Positions 44,174 through 53,590 of a DNA stretch of 64,000 nucleotides are shown piece by piece. This DNA comes from Lachnospiraceae bacterium (GTDB taxonomy: Bacteria > Bacillota > Clostridia > Lachnospirales > Lachnospiraceae). Position 1 is the first letter of the stretch. Each line of letters opens with the position of its first letter. Location of the stretch: the NCBI GenBank assembly GCA_015057455.1, contig SVEH01000001.1:149934-213933 (forward strand), in the 5' to 3' direction. The translations under genes were made by a program, and so were the position numbers. Below the pieces are notes generated by a model that worked only from the letters and a program-made list of their open reading frames with translations, was not told where the DNA came from and did no database searches.

Positions 44174-46546
44174 ATGAATAATAAATGTTTAAAAACTTTA
44201 GAATATAATAAAATCATAGATATGCTAGAAAAATATACTATATCCGCATTAGGAAAAGGTCTATCAAAAACACTTTTACCTATGACAGATATAACATCTA
44301 TTAAACAAGCTCAAAAGGAAACTAGTGATGCTTTATCTAGAATCTACAAAAAAGGCTCTATACCAATGACTGGTATTAAAGATATTACCCCTAGCTTACT
44401 TAGACTTGATGTAGGTTCAACACTTGGTATGGGTGAATTACTTAGCATTAGTCATCTACTTACTGCATGTGCAAGAGCCAAATCATATGCTAGACACGAT
44501 ACTGATGAATATGAGCGTGACTCACTTGATGACAGATTTGATACTCTCATGCCTCTTACTAACACTAATGAAGAAATTATGAGATGTATTCTTAGCGAGG
44601 ATACTATGAGCGATGATGCCTCATCTACATTGAAAAATATTCGTAAACAAATACAGATAACTAATAACAAGATACGTGAACATCTTAACACCATAATAAA
44701 TTCTTCAGATTCACGTACTATGCTTCAAGACAATATTATTACAATGCGTAATAATCGCTATTGTATACCTGTAAAGCAAGAACACAAAAGTTCTTTTAAA
44801 GGTATGATTCATGATCAGTCAGCAACTGGATCTACTGTATTTATAGAACCAGCTGCTGTTGTTAAATATAATAATGAACTTGCTGAACTTGCTGCTTCAG
44901 AACAAACAGAAATTGAAAAAATTCTTTCTGAACTAAGCATATTAGTACACCAAGATATAGATTTCGTTAAAAACAATTTGAACATAATGACTGAACTTGA
45001 TTTTATATTTGCAAAAGGGATGTTAGCCAAAGAAATGCGTGGTTCTATGCCTGTATACACAGATATTAATGATAAAACAATTAATATTAAACAAGGTAGA
45101 CATCCACTTATAGATAAGAAGAAAGTCGTTCCAATTGATATAAATTTAGGAATTGATTTCAATCTACTTGTTATTACTGGACCTAATACTGGTGGTAAAA
45201 CTGTATCTCTAAAAACAGTAGGGTTATTTTCACTTATGGGGCAAGCAGGGCTTCACATACCTGCTTTTGATGGTTCAAAATTAGCTGTATTTAATGATAT
45301 TTATGCTGATATTGGAGATGAACAAAGTATTGAACAAAGTCTAAGTACTTTCTCATCACACATGACTAACACAATATCCATTATAAATAAAGCTGATTCT
45401 AATTCCCTTGTTTTATTTGATGAATTAGGTGCTGGTACAGACCCAACAGAAGGTGCTGCTCTTGCTCGTGCAATACTTAATCATTTTCACACTAATAATA
45501 TACTTACTATGGCAACAACTCATTATAGCGAAATAAAAGTATTTGCCTTAGAAACACTTGGTGTGGAAAATGCTTGTTGTGAGTTTGATGTAGCTAGCTT
45601 AGCTCCTACTTATAGACTTTTAATTGGTGTTCCTGGTAAAAGTAATGCATTTGCCATTTCAAAGAAACTAGGTTTACCAGATTTTATCATAGACGTAGCA
45701 GGTTCATACATTGATAGTTCTGATAAGAATTTTGAAGATGTAATAAATGAACTTGAAAATTCTAGACTTGCCCTTGAGAAAGAACGTGCTTTATTAAAGG
45801 CTAGTCAAGATACTGTCGATACTTTAACGAAAGAATTAGAAGAAAAAAATAGCAAATTAGCAGCTTCTAAAGATAAAATATTAAGAAAAGCCAATGAAGA
45901 AGCTAGAGATATTCTTCGTGATGCAAAGGAAATTGCTGATAAAACTATTAGAGACATAAACAAAGCTTCTACTGCAAAAGATATGGAAGCTCACAGAAGT
46001 AACTTAGGTAAAAAATTAAAGAAAGCTGAAGAAAAATCTTCAACTAAAAAAGCCTTAAAAGCAAAAAGACAACATTCCATAAAAGATTTCAAACTTGGAG
46101 ACACTGTTAATGTAATATCTATGGGCTTAAAGGGAACTGTTACTTCTCTTCCTAATTCAAAAGGTGATCTTCAAGTTCAAATGGGTATATTTAACTCAAA
46201 AGTTAATATATCTGACCTTGAAATAATAGATGAAGCTGTAATTACAGCTCCTAATTTCAAAAAAACTGGAAGTGGAAAGATTAAAATGTCTAAATCTGCT
46301 TCTATTAGCCCAGAATTAAACATAATTGGAATGTATGTTGACGAGGCTATGGGAGTTTTAGATAAATATTTAGATGATGCATATCTAGCCCATCTTCCAC
46401 AAGTTACTATTATTCATGGTCGTGGTACAGGCGCTTTAAAAAATGCAGTTCATGCACATCTTCGCAAGACAAAATATGTTAAGGATTTTAGACTTGGTGG
46501 TATGGGCGAAGGTGACTACGGTGTTACAATTGTAGAATTTAAATAG
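44174..46546 (+). CDS. mutS2: Endonuclease MutS2
   Basis: The start at ATG 44174 has a GGAGGAC ribosome site; the upstream in-frame ATG at 44108 lies in the promoter. The 790-residue protein has the MutS core and ATPase: Walker A TGPNTGGKTVSLKT, DELGAGTDPTEGAALA and ATTHYSEIK. A coiled-coil and KOW-like segment precede the C-terminal Smr nuclease domain (TIIHGRGTGALKNAVH). MutS2 limits recombination and rescues collided ribosomes in Firmicutes. The OmpR-type regulator follows 32 bp downstream. Confidence 0.97.
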   Translation: MNNKCLKTLEYNKIIDMLEKYTISALGKGLSKTLLPMTDITSIKQAQKETSDALSRIYKKGSIPMTGIKDITPSLLRLDVGSTLGMGELLSISHLLTACARAKSYARHDTDEYERDSLDDRFDTLMPLTNTNEEIMRCILSEDTMSDDASSTLKNIRKQIQITNNKIREHLNTIINSSDSRTMLQDNIITMRNNRYCIPVKQEHKSSFKGMIHDQSATGSTVFIEPAAVVKYNNELAELAASEQTEIEKILSELSILVHQDIDFVKNNLNIMTELDFIFAKGMLAKEMRGSMPVYTDINDKTINIKQGRHPLIDKKKVVPIDINLGIDFNLLVITGPNTGGKTVSLKTVGLFSLMGQAGLHIPAFDGSKLAVFNDIYADIGDEQSIEQSLSTFSSHMTNTISIINKADSNSLVLFDELGAGTDPTEGAALARAILNHFHTNNILTMATTHYSEIKVFALETLGVENACCEFDVASLAPTYRLLIGVPGKSNAFAISKKLGLPDFIIDVAGSYIDSSDKNFEDVINELENSRLALEKERALLKASQDTVDTLTKELEEKNSKLAASKDKILRKANEEARDILRDAKEIADKTIRDINKASTAKDMEAHRSNLGKKLKKAEEKSSTKKALKAKRQHSIKDFKLGDTVNVISMGLKGTVTSLPNSKGDLQVQMGIFNSKVNISDLEIIDEAVITAPNFKKTGSGKIKMSKSASISPELNIIGMYVDEAMGVLDKYLDDAYLAHLPQVTIIHGRGTGALKNAVHAHLRKTKYVKDFRLGGMGEGDYGVTIVEFK

Positions 46547-46578
46547 AACTATATTTCTTTTTGAAAGGATGACGTCAA

Positions 46579-47292
46579 ATGGCTGAAAAACAAAAAATAC
46601 TTATCGTTGATGATGATGCAAACATCGCAGAATTAATTTCACTTTATTTAACAAAAGAATGCTATGATACAACTATAGTTGAAGATGGACAGGAAGCATT
46701 AGATGCTTTTAACAACCAATCTTTTAATCTAATCCTACTAGATATTATGCTTCCTGGTATAGATGGATATGAAGTATGTCGTGAAATCCGTAAAACATCA
46801 CAAATACCTATTATAATGCTTTCTGCAAAAGGTGAAATATTTGATAAAGTTCTTGGTCTTGAACTTGGTGCTGATGACTATATTATTAAGCCATTTGACT
46901 CTAAAGAACTTGTAGCTAGAGTAAAGGCTGTCCTTAGAAGATTTTCTAATAATGCCTCTACTACAGATACCACTAAGAAAACAGATTCTACTAATGTAGT
47001 ATCCTATCCAGACTTAACAATTAATTTATCAGATTACACAGTTCAATATAAGAAGAAAAATATAGATATGCCACCTAAAGAATTAGAGTTATTCTATTTT
47101 TTAGCTTCTCATCCTAATCAGGTATTTACAAGAGAACAATTACTTGAACATATATGGGGATATGATTACATTGGTGATACTCGTACTGTTGACGTTCATA
47201 TCAAGCGACTTCGTGAAAAAATAAAAGATCATGAACTTTGGAGCTTATCTACTGTATGGGGAATTGGCTATAAATTTAATGCAAAAAAATAA
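46579..47292 (+). CDS. OmpR/PhoB-family response regulator
   Basis: The 237-residue protein has a receiver domain with LIVDDDANIAEL, phosphoacceptor Asp in LILLDIMLPG and the FDSKELVARV lysine region (IIKPFD). The C-terminal winged helix has KELELFYFLASHPNQVFTRE and DTRTVDVHIKRLREKI. It controls transcription after phosphorylation by the adjacent kinase, encoded 70 bp downstream. A GAAAGGATG ribosome site precedes the ATG. Confidence 0.95.
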   Translation: MAEKQKILIVDDDANIAELISLYLTKECYDTTIVEDGQEALDAFNNQSFNLILLDIMLPGIDGYEVCREIRKTSQIPIIMLSAKGEIFDKVLGLELGADDYIIKPFDSKELVARVKAVLRRFSNNASTTDTTKKTDSTNVVSYPDLTINLSDYTVQYKKKNIDMPPKELELFYFLASHPNQVFTREQLLEHIWGYDYIGDTRTVDVHIKRLREKIKDHELWSLSTVWGIGYKFNAKK

Positions 47293-47362
47293 CTTTATAA
47301 CTAGATTTCACACAATTAATCTGTAATTATCACAGCAAAAATCTAATAATATGGAGGATTTT

Positions 47363-48790
47363 ATGAAAAGAAGTTTATTATTCAAACTTATGCTTTGTTA
47401 TATAATCACTGTATCTCTTATGTTTATGGGTGGTAATACCTTGGGAAATAAAATACTTACCGACTACTTAGCCAATAGTATTCATATGCAGTTAAACCAT
47501 ACCGGTCAAAACATTGCACAAAGTTCTATTATAACTAATTATTTCCTTAATTTAGAAAGTGATACAGAGGAAACTGATAATATTTTAAAATCTTATCTAA
47601 GCTCTATTAGCCATGCTACTTCTTTTAAAATGTGGCTATTAGATGCAGATGGCAATTTTATATATAACTCAGAGGATCCACATAATTCATCAGATATAAA
47701 TATATTAGATTATAGTAATAGATTTTTTTATTTAAATATTCACAAACCACTTACTATTAATAAATTAGTAAGGACAGAATCTATATTCTCAATTAATAAA
47801 ATTAAATCAAATAATAACACATATGGTTATTTGGTTCTGTACACACCTAATAAAATAGATTCTCAGTTAACATCACTTATTAGCATAATGAATATTGCGT
47901 TAATACTTTGTGCTATTATTATACTTGTAATGTTTATTCTTATATATTTCCTTACGGTACAGCCTATACAAAGGATAACTACCTATGCTATAGAGGCATC
48001 GCAAGGAAAATTCAATAAGAAAATCAATATACGTTCAAATGATGAGTATAAAGATTTAGCCAATGCAATACATTATTTAACTAGTGAATTAAATAATATA
48101 GATGAATATCAAAGAAATTTCATTAGTAATATTTCTCATGATTTTAGGTCACCACTTACATCTATAAAAGGATATCTAGAGGCTATGTTGGACGGTACAA
48201 TTCCTCCTGAAAATTACAAAAAATATCTTAATACTATTTTATTTGAATCAGAAAGACTTACTGGTCTAACCACAAATTTACTTACTCTTAATCAATTAGA
48301 TAACACAAAACAATTACTACATAGAACTGATTTTGATATTAACTATATAATTTCTAAAACCATTGATTTGTATGAAGGTATATGTCAAAAAAATAAAATA
48401 ACATTAGAAACTAATTTTGAATCAACTTCTGAATTAGTTAATGCTGATCAAGCAAAAATACAACAAGTAATTAATAACATCCTAGATAATGCAATTAAGT
48501 TCAGCCCTCACAACTCAACTATTACTATTTCAACATATGTCAAAGTTGAAAAAGTTTTTGTATCAATAAAAGATCATGGACAGGGAATCCCTAAAGAAAG
48601 TATCTCTCGTATATGGGAGCGTTTTTACAAAACCGATACATCTAGAGGTAAAGATAAAAAAGGTACTGGTTTAGGCCTTGCCATTACTAAAGAAATTATC
48701 AATGCACATCATGAAAATATAAATGTAATTAGTACTGTTGGTGTAGGAACTGAGTTCAGTTTCAGTTTATCTAAATCAAAACAACAATAA
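47363..48790 (+). CDS. Sensor histidine kinase paired with the OmpR-type regulator
   Basis: The start at ATG 47363 has GGAGGA upstream; the in-frame ATG at 47351 overlaps that site. The 475-residue kinase has two membrane helices (around 8-26 and 180-200) bracketing an extracellular sensor, a HAMP domain, the H box FISNISHDFRSPLTSIKGY, the N box VINNILDNAIKFS and the G boxes DHGQGIPKE and GTGLGLAI. It pairs with the upstream regulator. Signal unknown. Confidence 0.95.
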   Translation: MKRSLLFKLMLCYIITVSLMFMGGNTLGNKILTDYLANSIHMQLNHTGQNIAQSSIITNYFLNLESDTEETDNILKSYLSSISHATSFKMWLLDADGNFIYNSEDPHNSSDINILDYSNRFFYLNIHKPLTINKLVRTESIFSINKIKSNNNTYGYLVLYTPNKIDSQLTSLISIMNIALILCAIIILVMFILIYFLTVQPIQRITTYAIEASQGKFNKKINIRSNDEYKDLANAIHYLTSELNNIDEYQRNFISNISHDFRSPLTSIKGYLEAMLDGTIPPENYKKYLNTILFESERLTGLTTNLLTLNQLDNTKQLLHRTDFDINYIISKTIDLYEGICQKNKITLETNFESTSELVNADQAKIQQVINNILDNAIKFSPHNSTITISTYVKVEKVFVSIKDHGQGIPKESISRIWERFYKTDTSRGKDKKGTGLGLAITKEIINAHHENINVISTVGVGTEFSFSLSKSKQQ

Positions 48791-48792
48791 AG

Positions 48793-48868
48793 AAAAAAAG
48801 CATAAAATGTCAAAAATATTTACTATGAAATTTTATTTTGTAAATATTTGACATTTTATGCTTTTTTC
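48793..48868 (+). terminator. Long terminator hairpin after the two-component genes
   Basis: Arms of about 27 bp (48793-48822 and 48840-48868), nearly fully paired, flank an AT-rich loop and end in TTTTTTCCTTT. The stem is unusually long and A/T-rich and starts 2 bp after the kinase stop. Confidence 0.85.
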
Positions 48869-48989
48869 CTTTATAAATTAGATTTTTTTGCCGATATCAA
48901 CTTGGGATAATAAACACTGAAATTACTATATTATAGAGTATTTATTACTTTACAATTTTTTTAATAAATACACCTATTGGAGGATTAAT

Positions 48990-50753
48990 ATGAAAAAGAA
49001 ATCTAATTTTTCAAAAAACAAAAATAACGAAATCAAAAAAACAAATAGTATTATTATTAAGCTATTATTTCCTACTCTTTTAATAATAACTATTTTGACA
49101 ATAACATTAAGTTATATAACTTATACTCTACAAAAAAGGAATTTAATACAAGATGCTCAAGAAACAACAACTATTATATCACATGTTGCAGCAAATCTTG
49201 TTAATCCAAATCATTTCACTAATGTTAGAACAGAACATGACACTACTTCAAGTGCATATTCAAGCATATTTGAAACATTAAGTAGTACTTCTTCAAGTAA
49301 AGTATTATCAAATATATATTCTCTTTATCTTGATAAAGAAACTATATACTACGGCATTGATACTAATAGTGATCTAGAAATTAGACACAAACCAGGTGAA
49401 ACATATGATTTGGGCGGTGACAAAGTATATAAGGTTTTATCTGAGGGCAATGCATTTGTTTCATCTGACATAATAATCAAAAACAATAAAAACATATTAT
49501 ATTCTATTACACCAGTTAAAAATGCTAATGATTTAATAGTTGGTGCTATTGGATGTGAATATGATGTACAACCTATATATAATGCTCTTGAAGCTACCTT
49601 AAAAAAATTAATAATAACATCAATTATTTCAATTATTATTTCATCTGCCTTAATTACATTTATTATTTATAGTGTGTTAAAGAAAATAAATTCTATTAAT
49701 GATAAAATGATTACAATTGTTAATAATGAAGGTGACTTGACACAATACTTAGATATCTCTTCAAGAGATACATTAGGATCTATTGCTGACCACACAAATA
49801 CCTTTATTAGTTCTATTCGTAATTACATGCTTAAAATAAAAAAAGGTGCTTCTAACATTGATAAATCTGCAAAACATTCTTATTCTGGTATGCAGGTTTC
49901 AACTAATCACATAAACAGTACTGATAACGCTTTAGAAGTTATAAATACATCTATGACATCTGTTGTAGATGCCTGTTCAAAAATTTCAAATACATCTACA
50001 ATTATTCTTAATACTATAAATAGCATTACTCGACTAATTCATAAAGGTGTAGATAATGCAATAAATATTAAGAATTATGCACAAGAAGAAAACAAAAATA
50101 ATACGCTTAAATATGAAGATGCTAAAATTAAAGCATCAATTTTAGCAGAAAACTTAAATAAACAACTAGACAATGCTAGAGAAATTACTAAGATAGCATA
50201 TCTTGCTAAGAATATACTTGAAATAACAGATCAAACTAACATACTTGCGCTTAATGCAAGTATTGAATCCGCAAAAGCTGGCGAGCATGGAAAAGGTTTC
50301 TCTATCGTTGCAGAAGAAATCATAAAACTTGCATATACTACTAATGCTTCTGCTTCTCAGATTCAAGCTGTTACAAGAAATGTTATTACATCTGTTAATG
50401 ACTTGACACTTTATGCAGAAAAAATGCTTATTTTCTTAAATAAAGTTTTATTTAAAGGTTTTGAAGATTTAGTAAGCAACAGTACTATATATGCTAATAA
50501 TTCACAGCATCTATCAAATATATTATTAGCATTTGCTGACTCAACATCATCACTAAGTGCAAACATTGAAGAAGTTCAATCATCTTTAAAACAAGTAATT
50601 GAACATATCAATTCAAATGTTGAAAATATTGAAACTATTACTGTTAATTCAAAAGATTTAAATGATAAAATATCAAAATTACATATGCAAGTTAATGTTA
50701 TTAAAAATGCTGGTGAGAAACTAAATAAAGAAGTAAATAGATTTAGAGTTTAA
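48990..50753 (+). CDS. Methyl-accepting chemotaxis protein
   Basis: The 587-residue receptor has a membrane helix near 28-48, a sensor domain to about 195, a second helix ([20 protein letters not shown]), a HAMP segment and a signalling region. The tip reads [26 protein letters not shown], with Ser and Lys where most receptors have Ala and Arg. It is the first of two tandem related genes; the second shares the same layout. GGAGGA precedes the ATG. Confidence 0.92.
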   Translation: MKKKSNFSKNKNNEIKKTNSIIIKLLFPTLLIITILTITLSYITYTLQKRNLIQDAQETTTIISHVAANLVNPNHFTNVRTEHDTTSSAYSSIFETLSSTSSSKVLSNIYSLYLDKETIYYGIDTNSDLEIRHKPGETYDLGGDKVYKVLSEGNAFVSSDIIIKNNKNILYSITPVKNANDLIVGAIGCEYDVQPIYNALEATLKKLIITSIISIIISSALITFIIYSVLKKINSINDKMITIVNNEGDLTQYLDISSRDTLGSIADHTNTFISSIRNYMLKIKKGASNIDKSAKHSYSGMQVSTNHINSTDNALEVINTSMTSVVDACSKISNTSTIILNTINSITRLIHKGVDNAINIKNYAQEENKNNTLKYEDAKIKASILAENLNKQLDNAREITKIAYLAKNILEITDQTNILALNASIESAKAGEHGKGFSIVAEEIIKLAYTTNASASQIQAVTRNVITSVNDLTLYAEKMLIFLNKVLFKGFEDLVSNSTIYANNSQHLSNILLAFADSTSSLSANIEEVQSSLKQVIEHINSNVENIETITVNSKDLNDKISKLHMQVNVIKNAGEKLNKEVNRFRV

Positions 50754-50797
50754 TCCTTCATATTATAAGGTAATTAAATTCAAAAAAAATAACAAGG

Positions 50798-52573
50798 ATG
50801 GCGAATATTATGATTTCAACAAATATGCAAAACAATGCACCTCCTAAATATTATAACAATATTAGATTTATTATGAAACTTTTTCTTCCTACAGTTATGA
50901 CTTTTGCACTCCTTGCCATTGCAATGAGTTATGTAGCCTATAAAGATCAACGAACCAATATGATTAAAGATCGTGTGGAAGCAGCTAAAGTTATAACCTC
51001 TGTTGCTTCTGATACAATTATAGGAAATGATATAGTTCAAGTTAAAACAGAAGCAGATATATCAAAAGTTGTATATTATAAAATATTAACACAATTTAAT
51101 ATGATAAATAAACATGGACATTTAAACAATATATATAGTATATACTTTGATAATAATACTGTTTACTACGGTGTCGTAGAAGAAAAAGATGGTGAAGTAC
51201 TTACTGGTACAGAAGTAAAGCATCTAAGCACTACTTATCCTGATATTTCAAAACTTGAACAAGGTGAATTAATTTCAGATTCTAATATTACTTATAATGA
51301 TTATAATGAACCAATTATATCTGCTTTTGCACCTATATTTGATTCAAAAAAGAATTTGGTCGGAGCAATTGTATGTGACTATGATGCAACTGTAATTCTA
51401 AACGAATTAAATGTACTTATAAGCAATTTAGTTATATTTACACTTATAATTATTGGAATATCAAGTTTACTTATACTATTTATTATAAAATTGATTATTA
51501 ATAAACTTGTTTTAATTAACGCTAAGCTTAGAATAATGTCTACTGACGGTGGCGACTTAACTGAAGAAATTCCTGTTAAATCTCGAGATGAAATTGGAAT
51601 CTTCTCTATACATATTAATAAATTTATTGGGTATATTAGAAAAATATTTTCTAATATAAGCTCACAAATAAAAACTTTAGACAGAACTATATATGATGCT
51701 TATGAAGGAATTGAAGATGCTAATGATAGTATAAATAGAACAAATTTTAAGATAAAAGATATTTATAACTCAGTTTCTGATATGGCTTACTCAATTGACA
51801 ATATAGGTAATGCTTCAGTTGATATATTAGATAATATTTCATCATCAAATATTCAATTATCAAATGGTATCAACTATGCTTTGTCAATTAAAAGACACGC
51901 AGAAAAAACTACTGAAGATGCATTAAGAAAACAAGCTAAAGCAAAACAGAATATTTCTAATCTATCCAAAACTCTTAATGAAAAATTAGCACTTTCTGCT
52001 GATGTAGTAAAGATAACTGACTTAGCTAAAGATATTTTAGATATTACTGATGAAACTAATCTATTAGCTCTAAATGCAAGTATTAAAGCTGCAAAAGCTG
52101 GAGTTCACGGAAAAGGTTTCTCTGTTGTAGCTGATGAGTTAAGTAAACTTGCAGTAACTACTGAAATTAGTATTAATGAAATAGATGATGCTAGTGGCTA
52201 TATAGTTAAATCTGTTAATAATTTAGCTGATGCCATAAAAGATATGTTGGATTTCATTAATGATTTATCTATCACAGTTTTCTCTGATTTGGTTACTAAC
52301 AGTGAACTATATTTAAAGAACTCAGAGCAATTAACTGGAATACTTGAACATTTTTCAGACTTTACACAAATACTTGATGATAAACTTACAGAAGTACAAA
52401 GTACTCTTATTCATATGAAGAATGACGTTGATACAAGTAGCTCAAATATGGAATATATAAGTAGTCTTTCACATGAATTAACTTTAAATACTGACCGACT
52501 AAAAGGCGAACTTACTACTACAAAAGATATTGGAGCTAACTTAAATACTGAACTTTCAAAATATACTGTGTAA
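50798..52573 (+). CDS. Methyl-accepting chemotaxis protein, tandem paralogue
   Basis: This receptor of about 590 residues shares the layout and many motifs of its upstream neighbour: membrane helix ([19 protein letters not shown]), sensor with [17 protein letters not shown], second helix ([18 protein letters not shown]), HAMP and signalling coil. The tip reads [26 protein letters not shown], with Lys replacing the near-invariant Glu. The start may be ATG 50810, 11 bases after AAGGA. It ends close to a weak hairpin shared with the convergent ABC gene. Confidence 0.92.
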   Translation: MANIMISTNMQNNAPPKYYNNIRFIMKLFLPTVMTFALLAIAMSYVAYKDQRTNMIKDRVEAAKVITSVASDTIIGNDIVQVKTEADISKVVYYKILTQFNMINKHGHLNNIYSIYFDNNTVYYGVVEEKDGEVLTGTEVKHLSTTYPDISKLEQGELISDSNITYNDYNEPIISAFAPIFDSKKNLVGAIVCDYDATVILNELNVLISNLVIFTLIIIGISSLLILFIIKLIINKLVLINAKLRIMSTDGGDLTEEIPVKSRDEIGIFSIHINKFIGYIRKIFSNISSQIKTLDRTIYDAYEGIEDANDSINRTNFKIKDIYNSVSDMAYSIDNIGNASVDILDNISSSNIQLSNGINYALSIKRHAEKTTEDALRKQAKAKQNISNLSKTLNEKLALSADVVKITDLAKDILDITDETNLLALNASIKAAKAGVHGKGFSVVADELSKLAVTTEISINEIDDASGYIVKSVNNLADAIKDMLDFINDLSITVFSDLVTNSELYLKNSEQLTGILEHFSDFTQILDDKLTEVQSTLIHMKNDVDTSSSNMEYISSLSHELTLNTDRLKGELTTTKDIGANLNTELSKYTV

Positions 52574-52600
52574 ACAATAATTTATATACTTAGCCCTCTG

Positions 52601-53326
52601 TCAAATTGGCAGGGGGCTGATTATATTCTCTGCTTGTACTTGCATAGGATTATCATTTAGCATATGTTTCTCTATCATTCCATTTTTCATATATATTACT
52701 CTATCAGCATAATTTACATACTCTGGATTATGTGTAACTATTACTATTGTTTTACCTAATTGCCAACATAACTGCTGCAATAATGCCATAACCATTATTC
52801 CTGTATCTGTATCTAAGGCTCCTGTAGGTTCATCTCCCAATATTATATCTGGATTCTTACTTAACACTCTTGCTATTGCAACACGCTGTTGCTGTCCTCC
52901 TGATAACTGTGATGGAAACTTATGTTTATGATTCTTTAATCCTACCAATTCTATTACATCATCTGTATTAAATCCACCTTTAACTATCTCTTTAGATATA
53001 TTCACATTCTCATACACATTCAAACTTGGAATTAGATTATATGATTGAAATATATAGCCTATCTTTTCTGCTCTATACTCAGCTAACTTATTATCATTTA
53101 ACTCGCATATATTAATGTCATCTACATATATATCCCCATAGGACGGTTTTTCCATACCACCAAGCATATTAAGAACTGTTGACTTTCCAGCACCTGAAGC
53201 ACCTAGAATTACAACAAATTCTCCTTCATAAATTGAAAAATTAACACCATCAACTACTCTTTGTACATTAGGAAATGTTCCAAAGTCCTTGATAACATCT
53301 ACAAAATTAACTAATTTTTTCATCAC
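52601..53326 (-). CDS. ABC transporter ATP-binding protein of the MacB/LolD type
   Basis: The 241-residue ATPase has Walker A GASGAGKST, the Q loop FQSYNLIPSL, signature LSGGQQQRVAIARVLS, Walker B IILGDEPTGALD and the H loop VTHNPEYV. It powers the FtsX-type permease encoded 265 bp upstream. No clear ribosome site is seen before the GTG at 53326 or ATG at 53323. A weak hairpin overlaps the stop codon (about 52592-52618). Confidence 0.95.
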   Translation of the reverse strand: MMKKLVNFVDVIKDFGTFPNVQRVVDGVNFSIYEGEFVVILGASGAGKSTVLNMLGGMEKPSYGDIYVDDINICELNDNKLAEYRAEKIGYIFQSYNLIPSLNVYENVNISKEIVKGGFNTDDVIELVGLKNHKHKFPSQLSGGQQQRVAIARVLSKNPDIILGDEPTGALDTDTGIMVMALLQQLCWQLGKTIVIVTHNPEYVNYADRVIYMKNGMIEKHMLNDNPMQVQAENIISPLPI

Positions 53327-53590
53327 TACACCATAACCCCTATAATCACATATTTTATACTATCCCCAAATATATAAAACTATACAATTAGTCTTATATA
53401 TTCTATCGTACAACACATTTATTATAACCGTCAATTTACCTCTAGCTATTTTTAGAGTATTTAATCCTTTTTTTATATTATAATTAATTTTATTTAATTT
53501 TGATATATTATCTCCTAATCATAATTATTCTTATTTAATTTGTATCTTATATCATGATTATTCTTATTTCATCCATGTCTTATATCATAA
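53327..53590. other. Intergenic gap with a 33-bp tandem repeat
   Basis: The 264-bp gap between permease and ATPase genes is very AT-rich. Two 33-bp units (53519-53551 and 53552-53584) and the start of a third share the plan TCATnATTATTCTTATTT...TCTTATA. The array ends at the permease stop. No gene or terminator was seen. Confidence 0.6.

Noticed and set aside
52592..52618. Strong bidirectional terminator between the paralogue chemoreceptor and the ABC gene
   Set aside because: A hairpin exists but overlaps the ABC stop codons and lacks a T-run in either direction, so it is only mentioned, not listed as a terminator.
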